A DNA stretch of 48,994 nt. It comes from an uncultured Bacteroides sp. (GTDB taxonomy: Bacteria; Bacteroidota; Bacteroidia; Bacteroidales; Bacteroidaceae). Location of the stretch: NCBI GenBank assembly GCA_949289345.1, contig CASENS010000037.1:1-48994 (forward strand), read 5' to 3'. This document shows, piece after piece, positions 17,125 to 24,347 of the stretch. Position 1 is the stretch's first letter; the number at the start of each line of letters is the position of its first letter. The notes below the pieces were generated by a model, which saw only the letters and a list, made by a program, of their open reading frames with translations, was not told the origin of the DNA and made no database searches. The translations under genes and the position numbers were made by a program.

Positions 17125-18146
17125 ATGCAATCAAAAGATTAGAGTATATTGATTTTTTAAAAGCTGTAGGCATATTAGCGGTTATTTGGGGGCATATTTA
17201 TACAAAGAATGACACGATATATCAGTTCGTTTATTCTTTTCACGTCCCGCTATTCTTTGTTTTATCGGGCGTGTTTTTTAATCCGAACCAAACTCTCAAA
17301 GAATTCCTGGCTAAAAGAATAAACAAATTAATTATACCTTACCTGTTCTTTTATCTTATAACCTATTTTTACTGGGTTTTCATAGAAAGAGAATTAAGGG
17401 CAGGTGCGGGTGGGGTAAATGCCGAATGGTGGAGACCCATTATAGGTTTGTTTTATGAAAGTCCTTATTGGGATTTGTTTGCGCATAATAATCCGCTGTG
17501 GTTTATTCCGACATTGTTTTCCATTGAAATTCTATCGTGTATTTTTAGAAAATGTACTTTCTATACCCGGATACTAATTGGTCTGATAGGGATAATCGTC
17601 TCGATTATTTGTGCAAGTTATAGCATTCTGCTTCCATTCGGTTTGATAAGCGCATTTTATTGCTATTTATTTTATTCTTTAGCCGGGTGGGTAAAATATG
17701 TAAACAATATGCCTCATAAGCCATGCGTTTTATTAGTTATGGTAATAGTTTATGGCATCTATATTTATAAATTTGGATATACACCTTCTCCGATATTCGG
17801 CCCATCCATAAATGCTGCGTTTACTTATTATATAATCGCATTGTGCACCATATTCTCTTTGATATTATTAGCTCAGTCCATTCGGAAATGGGGAGGAATA
17901 TGGTTGACTTTCTTTTCTTATATAGGAAGAAATACCTTGATTATTCTTTGCTTGCACGATCCTGTCAAAAGGGCGGTTATTTTTATGTATAGCAAAATTT
18001 CGAATCAAACGATGACAGACATAAGGCATGATTTAGTTGACTCATTGATATGCTTGATTATTACCGTCATGGTCTTGTATCCAATTATTCAACTTTACAA
18101 TAAGTATATGAAACCCAGATTAGCCCAAATAGCCGTCAAGCATTAA
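17121..18146 (+). CDS. Acyltransferase 3 family membrane protein (OafA/WecH-like)
   Basis: This protein of 341 residues has about ten transmembrane helices. The N-terminal signature RLEYIDFLKAVGILAVIWGH (about 6-25) contains the conserved Arg and His of acyltransferase-3 proteins, followed by FHVPLFFVLSGVFF. The family transfers acetyl, succinyl or similar groups to surface carbohydrates in the membrane. This gene ends the intact coupled series. The 5' stub of a glycosyltransferase gene and the first ATPase pair follow. A second, truncated acyltransferase-3 gene lies at 21444. Confidence 0.88.
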   Translation: MNAIKRLEYIDFLKAVGILAVIWGHIYTKNDTIYQFVYSFHVPLFFVLSGVFFNPNQTLKEFLAKRINKLIIPYLFFYLITYFYWVFIERELRAGAGGVNAEWWRPIIGLFYESPYWDLFAHNNPLWFIPTLFSIEILSCIFRKCTFYTRILIGLIGIIVSIICASYSILLPFGLISAFYCYLFYSLAGWVKYVNNMPHKPCVLLVMVIVYGIYIYKFGYTPSPIFGPSINAAFTYYIIALCTIFSLILLAQSIRKWGGIWLTFFSYIGRNTLIILCLHDPVKRAVIFMYSKISNQTMTDIRHDLVDSLICLIITVMVLYPIIQLYNKYMKPRLAQIAVKH

Positions 18147-18188
18147 TAGTATAGCCTCCAAATAGATTGTTTCAACAAAGTAACCATT

Positions 18189-18296
18189 ATGCTATCCATC
18201 CTCATCAACGCCTATGCCTGTTCCCCAAACATGGGCAGCGAACCCGGTATGGCCTGGAACTGGTGCGTGAACCTTGTGCGGATTAAATATACTTGA
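18189..18296 (+). pseudogene. Truncated 5' stub of GT4 glycosyltransferase
   Basis: The first ~29 codons match the N-terminus of the intact glycosyltransferase at 20224 almost residue for residue (ILINAYACSP, MGSEPGMAWNWCVNL). At the DNA level about 78 of 88 bases agree. The similarity breaks at about 18276, and the frame stops six codons later at 18294-18296. Most differences are silent, so the stub descends from a related functional gene rather than being a fresh copy of 20224. It is the left edge of the DNA carrying the first ATPase/TOPRIM-like pair. Confidence 0.85.
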
Positions 18297-18317
18297 CCAA
18301 GAAAATAATTGCAAAGT

Positions 18318-18348
18318 TTTTCTCTTTGGGGAAAACATGCTATCTTTG
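18318..18348 (+). promoter_or_regulatory. Promoter of ATPase pair 1 (Bacteroidetes type)
   Basis: TATCTTTG at 18341-18348 fits the Bacteroidetes -7 box TAnnTTTG, and TTTT at 18318-18321 sits at the position expected for the -33 TTTG, with a 19-bp spacer. The stretch 18301-18348 aligns without gaps to 21641-21688 in front of the second ATPase pair (37 of 48 bases identical by hand). The ATG of the ATPase follows 29 bp later. Confidence 0.65.
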
Positions 18349-18377
18349 CCTACTGAACAATTATCAAAAATCTGATT

Positions 18378-19547
18378 ATGCTTATCTCTGAAATAAAACT
18401 TTTCAACTGGAAAAATTTTCAGGAATGTGCTGTCTGCCTAGCAGAGCGTTGCTTCATTGTGGGGGCTAACGCTACCGGGAAATCGAATTTCCTGGATGCA
18501 TTGCGCTTTTTGCGGGATATCGCCAAAAAAGGGGGAGGATTACAAACTGCTGTGGATATAAGAGGCGGCATCCGGAAAATCAGAAGTTTGTCTGCGCGTC
18601 AAAGAACTGATGTTGCCATAGAAGTCACACTTAAAGAAGAAGTGGGAGGACCTGACAAATGGAGATACATGCTCAGTTTCAAACATACGGGAGGAGGAAT
18701 CAAGGAGAATGAGGTGAAAGTCAATTATGAGAAGGTTTTCCTGATTACAGAAAACAGGTATTTAGTGGACAGGACGGAGGCTTCGGAAAACGAAACTGCC
18801 GACACACTGAAATATACGCATCTGGAACAGGCTGTGACAAGTCAACAGTTTCTGGAATTGCGAAATGCGTTTGCCGAGATTGAATACTTGAATATTGTAC
18901 CTCAAATGGTACGGGAGTCGAACTCAGCCCACCCTGTGCTCAAGGAGGACTATTACGGAAGGAACTTTCTGACGGACCTAAGCAAACTCAATGAGGCTAC
19001 CCGAAACAAATATCTACAGGTGGTGAACGAGGTGCTAAAGTGCGCGGTCCCTCAATTGGACAATTTAGCGTTTACAAAAGATGAAAACGGACTGTATCAT
19101 TTGGAAGCCAGATATATTCATTGGAGACCGCAAGGAAGCAAACAGACTGAAATGCAGTTCTCGGACGGCACCTTGAGGCTGATAGGCTTTTTGTTCGCCA
19201 TCTTGTCCGGTAAAGGGATTTCTTTGTTGGAAGAACCTGAGATTAATCTTCATCCGGGGGTTGTAGCGCAATTGCCGGAGTTCATCGCTAAAATGCAACG
19301 ACATAAAAAAAGACAAATCATCCTTACAACGCACAGCTATGACATACTGGCCAATGGAGGCATTGATGAAAAAGAAGTAATTCTACTACAAAATGACAAG
19401 GAGGGAACGAAAGCGACAGTTGTTGCCGACATAGAAGAAGTCCGTGAAATAGTAAAGGCCGGATTGTCAATAGCTGATGCAGTGCTTCCTATAACTTCCC
19501 CAGACCGTATTCAACAACTGTCTAAGGTTTCAATCTGCAAAGAATGA
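18378..19547 (+). CDS. AAA ATPase (AAA15/21-like), defence pair 1
   Basis: This soluble protein of 389 residues has an ABC/SMC-like ATPase architecture. It has Walker A GANATGKS at 29-36, a signature-like SDGTLR at 262-267, Walker B with LLEEPEINLHP at 283-293 and an H-loop TTHS at 317-320. There is no long coiled coil and no C-terminal TOPRIM domain of its own, unlike full-length OLD nucleases. The TOPRIM-like part is the next gene, overlapping by ATGA. Split ATPase plus TOPRIM-like pairs of this kind occur in anti-phage and abortive-infection systems (OLD, PARIS, AbiL-like). The pair has its own promoter and nothing to do with glycan synthesis. It lies between a truncated and an intact glycosyltransferase gene. 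Defence function is inference. Confidence 0.85.
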   Translation: MLISEIKLFNWKNFQECAVCLAERCFIVGANATGKSNFLDALRFLRDIAKKGGGLQTAVDIRGGIRKIRSLSARQRTDVAIEVTLKEEVGGPDKWRYMLSFKHTGGGIKENEVKVNYEKVFLITENRYLVDRTEASENETADTLKYTHLEQAVTSQQFLELRNAFAEIEYLNIVPQMVRESNSAHPVLKEDYYGRNFLTDLSKLNEATRNKYLQVVNEVLKCAVPQLDNLAFTKDENGLYHLEARYIHWRPQGSKQTEMQFSDGTLRLIGFLFAILSGKGISLLEEPEINLHPGVVAQLPEFIAKMQRHKKRQIILTTHSYDILANGGIDEKEVILLQNDKEGTKATVVADIEEVREIVKAGLSIADAVLPITSPDRIQQLSKVSICKE

Positions 19548-20185
19548 AAAAAATATATTTAGTGGGTGAAGATGAGGTGACGAAAGCCATTATCCGGAAA
19601 ATAATGACCGTATATACGCCTGACCTGGTTGTCAAAAGTGAATTACCGGCAAGAGGCAGTGAGATAAAACGTAAAATAGAGAATTTCAATACGCTGTCCG
19701 CAACAACCCCGGTTGTATTACTAACTGATTTAGATACGGAAGATTGCGCGCCTGTAGCTAAGAAAAAACTGCTTGCAACGGTTGACGAGCAGGCAGAAAA
19801 CTTTATTGTGAATATAGCGGTAGACGAAGCTGAAGCCTGGCTGATGGCAGACCGTGAAAACTTTGCGGCGTTTTTGGGCATCAATATACAGAATATGCCT
19901 GTCTCGACTCTTCAAAAGCAAGGTGGAAGAAACAGCCGCAAAGAGATGTCCATTCCTCTAAAAGCATCCTACTACCTGACACACCGACTAATCTTGTTGT
20001 CTGATAAGGAAGAACTGAAAGAACAATTACAGTCGCAAGGTGACAGGTGTAAGGGGAAAGAATATAATACGGCTTTGGTTCCGTTCATAGAAAAGCAGTG
20101 GAATCCGGAAAACGCGAAGGAAAATTCAGACAGTCTGCAAAGAATGATTCTCAGACTGCAAAGTTTAAGCCAAAGACTTCCTTAG
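19544..20185 (+). CDS. DUF4276/TOPRIM-like protein, defence pair 1 partner
   Basis: This protein of 213 residues starts with YLVGEDEVTK (acidic cluster at 9-11) and has VVLLTDLDTEDCAP (Asp at 62 and 64), the order expected for the Glu and DxD metal-binding motifs of a TOPRIM fold. VDEAEAWLMADRENF (about 94-108) resembles the conserved EAWLxAD element of DUF4276 proteins. TOPRIM-like domains of this type act as nucleases in OLD-like systems. The gene begins inside the ATPase stop codon, so the two are made together. It ends 38 bp before the intact glycosyltransferase. The DUF4276 assignment is by eye and should be treated as probable. Confidence 0.72.
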   Translation: MKKIYLVGEDEVTKAIIRKIMTVYTPDLVVKSELPARGSEIKRKIENFNTLSATTPVVLLTDLDTEDCAPVAKKKLLATVDEQAENFIVNIAVDEAEAWLMADRENFAAFLGINIQNMPVSTLQKQGGRNSRKEMSIPLKASYYLTHRLILLSDKEELKEQLQSQGDRCKGKEYNTALVPFIEKQWNPENAKENSDSLQRMILRLQSLSQRLP

Positions 20186-20223
20186 AACCGATGGCTGACC
20201 ATTTGTACATAGATTGATTTGAC

Positions 20224-21447
20224 ATGCTTTCCATCCTTATTAACGCCTATGCCTGTTCTCCGGGCATGGGCAGCGAACCCGGCATGGCTTGGAACTGGTG
20301 CGTGAACCTTGCCAAGCATTGCGAACTGCACATCATCACCGAAGGGGAATTTCGTGAACAAATAGAAGCAGCACTCAAGACCTTGCCACAGGGTAAGAAC
20401 ATGCACTTCTATTACAATCCCGTATCGGACGAAATCAGGAAGATGTGCTGGAACCAAGGGGACTGGCGTTTCTATAAATACTATAAGGCATGGCAATGGA
20501 AAACGTATGAAATGGCGAAGGATATCTGCCGAAATACGCACATCGACATCCTGCACCAACTGAACATGATTGGTTTCCGTGAACCGGGGTATCTATGGAA
20601 GATAGAAGGCATTCCGTTCGTTTGGGGACCGGTGGATGCCAAGGAGAAGTTTCCGACAGCCTACTTAAAGGGGGCGGGGATAAAGACGGAACTATTCATG
20701 CGACTGAAGAATTTCTTGACCGGTATCCAGCTCAGGCATTCCAAACGGGTGCGGCAAGCCGTGCAACGGGCTTCGGTCGTAATCTCGGCCTCCTCCAACT
20801 CGCAAGATACATTCAAGAAGTATTTCCAAACAGCCTCTCCTTTGCTGAATGAAACGGGATGCTATGTACACGAACATCCGTTTGCGGAAAAAACGTACAA
20901 AGAAAGTCTTGACGTGTTATGGGTGGGGAAGATGGATTTCAGAAAACAATTGGGCTTGGCTATGCGTAGTGTGGCAAAGACCGGTAATCCGAACATCAAG
21001 CTACACATCGTAGGAGGAGGGAATAGTGCTCCTTACCAAGCTCTTGCCCAAACATTGTGCCTGACAAAGCAATGCGAATGGCATGGGGCGGTATCGCATG
21101 ACGAGGTGCAACGTTTGATGCAAGAAAGTGACTTATTCCTTTTTACCAGTGTGGCGGAAGGGACACCTCATGTGGTATTGGAAGCCATCGGAAACAATCT
21201 GCCTGTCTTGTGTTTCAATACCTGCGGACAAGGGGATACAGTAAATGAAAAAGTAGGTTACAAAATTCGGTTGACTAATCCGAAACAATCGGTGAATGAC
21301 TTTACCGAAGCCTTGAACCGTTTTGAAAAGAACCGGGACTTATTGAAAGGAATGTCCTCGAACTGCAAAGACAGGCAAAAGGAGCTTTCCTGGGACAGCA
21401 AAGCCCAACAGATGATAGGTTTATACAAACGAATTCTACAGAAATGA
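20224..21447 (+). CDS. Glycosyltransferase, GT4 type
   Basis: This protein of 407 residues begins ILINAYACSPGMGSEPGMAW, an N-terminus typical of GT4 enzymes in Bacteroidetes capsule loci. The donor domain shows LWVGKMDFRKQLGLAM, HIVGGG, WHGAVSHDEV and EGTPHVVLEAIGNNLPVL (about 315-332, E-x7-E). It is complete. The gene lies between the two ATPase pairs and resumes normal capsule coding. A diverged copy of its first ~88 bp is at 18189. Its stop overlaps the start of the truncated acyltransferase-3 gene (ATGA), which shows that the original operon continued into that gene. Confidence 0.9.
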   Translation: MLSILINAYACSPGMGSEPGMAWNWCVNLAKHCELHIITEGEFREQIEAALKTLPQGKNMHFYYNPVSDEIRKMCWNQGDWRFYKYYKAWQWKTYEMAKDICRNTHIDILHQLNMIGFREPGYLWKIEGIPFVWGPVDAKEKFPTAYLKGAGIKTELFMRLKNFLTGIQLRHSKRVRQAVQRASVVISASSNSQDTFKKYFQTASPLLNETGCYVHEHPFAEKTYKESLDVLWVGKMDFRKQLGLAMRSVAKTGNPNIKLHIVGGGNSAPYQALAQTLCLTKQCEWHGAVSHDEVQRLMQESDLFLFTSVAEGTPHVVLEAIGNNLPVLCFNTCGQGDTVNEKVGYKIRLTNPKQSVNDFTEALNRFEKNRDLLKGMSSNCKDRQKELSWDSKAQQMIGLYKRILQK

Positions 21448-21596
21448 AACAGAGAAACGTAAGTATTGACATCTTGAAATTCTTCGCTGCACTCATCATT
21501 ACCAATTCACACATGGAATTGCTCTATGGCGATTACAAAAGAAAACATCAAAAGTTTAATCGGAGTTGCGTCCGGCATCAGTCAACAACAGATTGA
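21444..21596 (+). pseudogene. Truncated acyltransferase 3 family gene (5' stub)
   Basis: The frame starts with a recognisable acyltransferase-3 N-terminus, VSIDILKFFAALIITNSHM, with the conserved His, and then loses similarity after LLYGDY before stopping at codon 51. A normal family member has about 340 residues, as at 17121. The start overlaps the glycosyltransferase stop by ATGA, so this was a coupled operon gene that was cut. A second short open frame of 34 codons (21526-21630) overlaps the end in another frame and may be foreign junction DNA. The second ATPase pair follows directly. Confidence 0.78.
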
Positions 21597-21657
21597 GGCG
21601 GATGACCGACTGAAATATCTTATGAAGTAAAAACACTTACGAAAATAGCCACAATGT

Positions 21658-21688
21658 TTTTCTCTTTGACTGAAACTTGTTATCTTTG
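21658..21688 (+). promoter_or_regulatory. Promoter of ATPase pair 2 (Bacteroidetes type)
   Basis: TATCTTTG at 21681-21688 is a good -7 box, with TTTT at 21658-21661 in the -33 position. The block 21641-21688 aligns ungapped with 18301-18348 in front of the first pair and shares GTTTTTCTCTTTG exactly. The ATPase start is 21 bp downstream. Confidence 0.65.
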
Positions 21689-21709
21689 AGGCTGAAATAA
21701 AAAAATAGC

Positions 21710-22759
21710 ATGAACCATCTTTTTAAAGAAATAGCAATTACGAACTTCAGAGGGTTTGATTCGCTTAAGGTCAATGACTTACAAAGAGTCAACGTCTTTG
21801 TCGGGGCTAACAATGTGGGCAAAACCTCCATACTGGAAGCAGCATTCATGCTAAGCGGAATGTCGAATCCTTTAATATCTAATCGCGTTAATTATCTTAG
21901 GACGACATCATTTGCCAACCTTGATAGTGCAAGATATTTGTTTCATAATGTGGATTTTAATAATAAACCTCTTTTGAAGGGTGTCATGAATAACGGAGGG
22001 ATAAGAAAAATGACCTTTTCACCCGTCACCTTCCACAATGAAACAGATGCGTCTTCCAACTATTCAACCAACCAATCTACAATCAGGCAACTGAATTTTG
22101 AGTTTGACCAACAAGAGCATGAAGAATTTGCATACCATTCTACCCTATTTGTCAAAAATGACGGAAGTACTCAACAGGAGGCTGACAAAAACTACCATGA
22201 GAACCTGAATGCGCTGTTTATTCCTGTTGATAAAAATGACGCAAACGCGACGGCTAATTTTTCTACGCTCGTGAAGCATAACAGGAAGCATTTCGTAACC
22301 AACGCCCTGCATAATTTCGACTCTTCAATTGAATCGGTAGAAGCATTGCCCGATGGATTGTATTTGAAAATCGAGGGATTGAAAGAACTGTTGCCCATAA
22401 ACATGGCGGGAGATGGGGTGCGGCGGATGATAAACATCTTATCAACTATCGCCAGTGAAGACTATAACATCGTGTTCATTGATGAAATAGATAATGGAAT
22501 GCATTACAGTGCCCACCAACTGATGTGGAAAACAATCTTGGGATTTGTTCTGGCACATGACATACAGCTTTTTATTACGACCCATAATTTGGATTGCCTG
22601 ATGGGACTTAAAAGTGCCATGCAGGAGGAAAAGAGATTCCAAAAGCTGGCACACATATACAACATAGCAAAGACCCGAAATGAAGGATTCCAAGCTTATT
22701 GCTATGGCTATAATGAGTTGAAAGAAGCTATTGACAACGAAATTGAAATCAGAAGATGA
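21710..22759 (+). CDS. AAA ATPase (OLD-like), defence pair 2
   Basis: This protein of 349 residues has the ABC/SMC-like ATPase features of the OLD/RecF group. These are ITNFRGFDSLKV at the start, Walker A GANNVGKT at 32-39, GDGVRR at 234-239 as a signature-like element, Walker B IVFIDEIDNGMH at 254-265 and TTHN at 290-293. It is unrelated in detailed sequence to the first ATPase, so the two pairs are not a duplication. It lacks its own TOPRIM domain; the downstream gene supplies one and overlaps by ATGA. It carries its own promoter. By analogy with OLD-type and PARIS-type systems the ATPase would sense or gate a nuclease partner; this is inference. Confidence 0.85.
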   Translation: MNHLFKEIAITNFRGFDSLKVNDLQRVNVFVGANNVGKTSILEAAFMLSGMSNPLISNRVNYLRTTSFANLDSARYLFHNVDFNNKPLLKGVMNNGGIRKMTFSPVTFHNETDASSNYSTNQSTIRQLNFEFDQQEHEEFAYHSTLFVKNDGSTQQEADKNYHENLNALFIPVDKNDANATANFSTLVKHNRKHFVTNALHNFDSSIESVEALPDGLYLKIEGLKELLPINMAGDGVRRMINILSTIASEDYNIVFIDEIDNGMHYSAHQLMWKTILGFVLAHDIQLFITTHNLDCLMGLKSAMQEEKRFQKLAHIYNIAKTRNEGFQAYCYGYNELKEAIDNEIEIRR

Positions 22760-23379
22760 AGGATGCATACCGGATTTTTGTAGAGGGTGAGGCTGACAAA
22801 CGATTCATCGCACAGCTTTTGGAATCTATTTTCAATGAAAACATTCCCTTAGGCAATATCATCCCAACTAACGGTTATACGAACTTAACCGCTGTTGGCA
22901 AAGAAAGCCTATATATCAATGAAATGCAAAGGACGACAGCAGACGGAGGTATTAATCTCGTCATATTTGATGCAGACTCTAATTGCGAAGTCCGTCGAAC
23001 CGAACTACAGGATTGGGAAAGACGAAGCAAAGTAGATTTTGAACTATTTTTGTTCCCAGATAATTCTAACAGCGGGGAACTGGAAGATTTGCTGCAACAG
23101 ATAATCAACCCTGTAAACCAACCGGTCATGGAATGCTGGGATAAATATGAAGATTCTTTGAAAAAAGTCTGTTTGTCATGGAGAGAGGGCAAACCCTTGA
23201 CAACTCCCGCAAAGAAAACCAGGATATATGCTTACCTTGAAGCATTATTGGGTTCATCAAAAACTGAGAAAGAGAAGATTAAAGAAGCAAAAAGAAATTA
23301 TCTGGATAATAATCATTGGGACTTAAATGCTCAGGCATTGCATAACCTCATTGATTTTTTTAAAAGAAACCTTGCATAA
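22756..23379 (+). CDS. DUF3226/TOPRIM-like protein, defence pair 2 partner
   Basis: This protein of 207 residues opens with YRIFVEGEADKRFI (Glu-10 and Glu-12) and has LVIFDADSN (Asp-72, Asp-74), the Glu and DxD motifs of a TOPRIM-like metal site. LFPDNSNSGELEDLL (about 99-113) resembles the conserved segment of DUF3226 proteins. The C-terminal third is helical and Lys-rich and could bind nucleic acid or the ATPase. Its start overlaps the ATPase stop (ATGA). About 220 bp of apparently non-functional DNA separate it from the next capsule gene. Role as the effector nuclease of a two-component defence system is inferred from motifs and pairing. Confidence 0.78.
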   Translation: MKDAYRIFVEGEADKRFIAQLLESIFNENIPLGNIIPTNGYTNLTAVGKESLYINEMQRTTADGGINLVIFDADSNCEVRRTELQDWERRSKVDFELFLFPDNSNSGELEDLLQQIINPVNQPVMECWDKYEDSLKKVCLSWREGKPLTTPAKKTRIYAYLEALLGSSKTEKEKIKEAKRNYLDNNHWDLNAQALHNLIDFFKRNLA

Positions 23380-23597
23380 GAAGTCTTTTTCATATAATCC
23401 ACCTCTCACGGTGTAGGTCAGAAACAACTTCGCTCTGATCAAGCTTCACATATCCTTCCAATTCATTCAATGAAATAGTTATACCTGCCGTAAGGTGTGC
23501 CGAAATGTAAAGGAGATATCATGTAAAATGATTCTTTAAATTCAAGTTGATACGCCCTTCGGCGCGGCTTTTCTTATACATTCCTTTACTTTTTACC

Positions 23598-24335
23598 ATG
23601 CTACAACTAAAAGAGTTGTCCGTCCTTGAATCGAAGGAGGGACTGAAGGCTATTCCCCCAGGGAAAGTGCTGATCAACACCATTAACGCCCATTCCTACA
23701 ACACGGCTCAGAAGGACGGGCTGTTTGCGGAGGCGTTGAGGAAGGGAGACTATCTGATTCCTGACGGGGCAAGTATCGTAAAGGCCTGCCGCTGGCTGGG
23801 CTGCAAGTCGCAACCCAAGGAACGCATTGCCGGATGGGACTTGTTCGTGTTTGAAATGGAACGGCTGAACGAAACGGGAGGCCGCTGTATGTTCATGGGA
23901 AGTTCTCCCCGCGTGCTGGAACTGATTGTGGAAAAAGCGAAGGCGGTGTATCCGAACATCGAGGTGGTGACTTATTCGCCTCCTTACAAACCGGAGTTTA
24001 CCGAAGCGGAGAACAAGGCCATCATCGACGCCATCAATGCCGCCGATCCTGACCTGCTGTGGATTGGCATGACGGCTCCCAAGCAGGAGAAGTGGACGTA
24101 CGCGCATTGGGAGGAACTCCGGATCCATTGTCATGCAGGTACCATCGGGGCTGTGTTCGACTTCTTCGCAGGGACGTACCAACGCGCTCCACGCTGGTGG
24201 CAGGAACATTCGCTGGAATGGCTGTACCGGCTGATAAAGGAACCCAAACGCATGTGGAAACGGTACGTGATAGGCAATCCGCTGTTCCTATGGCTGATTT
24301 ATAAGGAATCCAAACGGCAAATCCACGTAAACTAA
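23598..24335 (+). CDS. WecG/TagA/CpsF family glycosyltransferase (GT26)
   Basis: This protein of about 245 residues matches the GT26 family, which adds the second sugar to a lipid-linked primer. The landmarks are INTINAHSYNTAQKD, LIPDGASIV with the conserved Asp, FMGSSPRVLE, DLLWIGMTAPKQEKW (about 150-164) and GAVFDFFAGTYQRAPRWWQ (about 186-204). I start at the ATG at 23598; an in-frame TTG at 23547 would add 17 unlikely residues. With the initiating transferase immediately downstream it would make the conserved disaccharide base of the repeat unit. Base composition changes here to the higher GC of the chromosomal backbone. Confidence 0.93.
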   Translation: MLQLKELSVLESKEGLKAIPPGKVLINTINAHSYNTAQKDGLFAEALRKGDYLIPDGASIVKACRWLGCKSQPKERIAGWDLFVFEMERLNETGGRCMFMGSSPRVLELIVEKAKAVYPNIEVVTYSPPYKPEFTEAENKAIIDAINAADPDLLWIGMTAPKQEKWTYAHWEELRIHCHAGTIGAVFDFFAGTYQRAPRWWQEHSLEWLYRLIKEPKRMWKRYVIGNPLFLWLIYKESKRQIHVN

Positions 24336-24347
24336 AAGGTTTGATAT

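Noticed and set aside
18189-18296. Functional 35-residue leader peptide gene
   Set aside because: Its sequence is the exact start of a GT4 enzyme, so a truncated gene explains it better than a dedicated small ORF.
18378-22759. Pair 2 as a tandem duplication of pair 1
   Set aside because: The ATPases differ in Walker A context, signature spacing and length, and the partners belong to different apparent families; only the promoter region is similar.
18147-23597. Insertion sequence or transposon carrying the ATPase pairs
   Set aside because: No transposase or integrase gene, terminal inverted repeats or exact target-site duplication is visible; the duplicated GT segment is diverged, which fits homologous recombination better.
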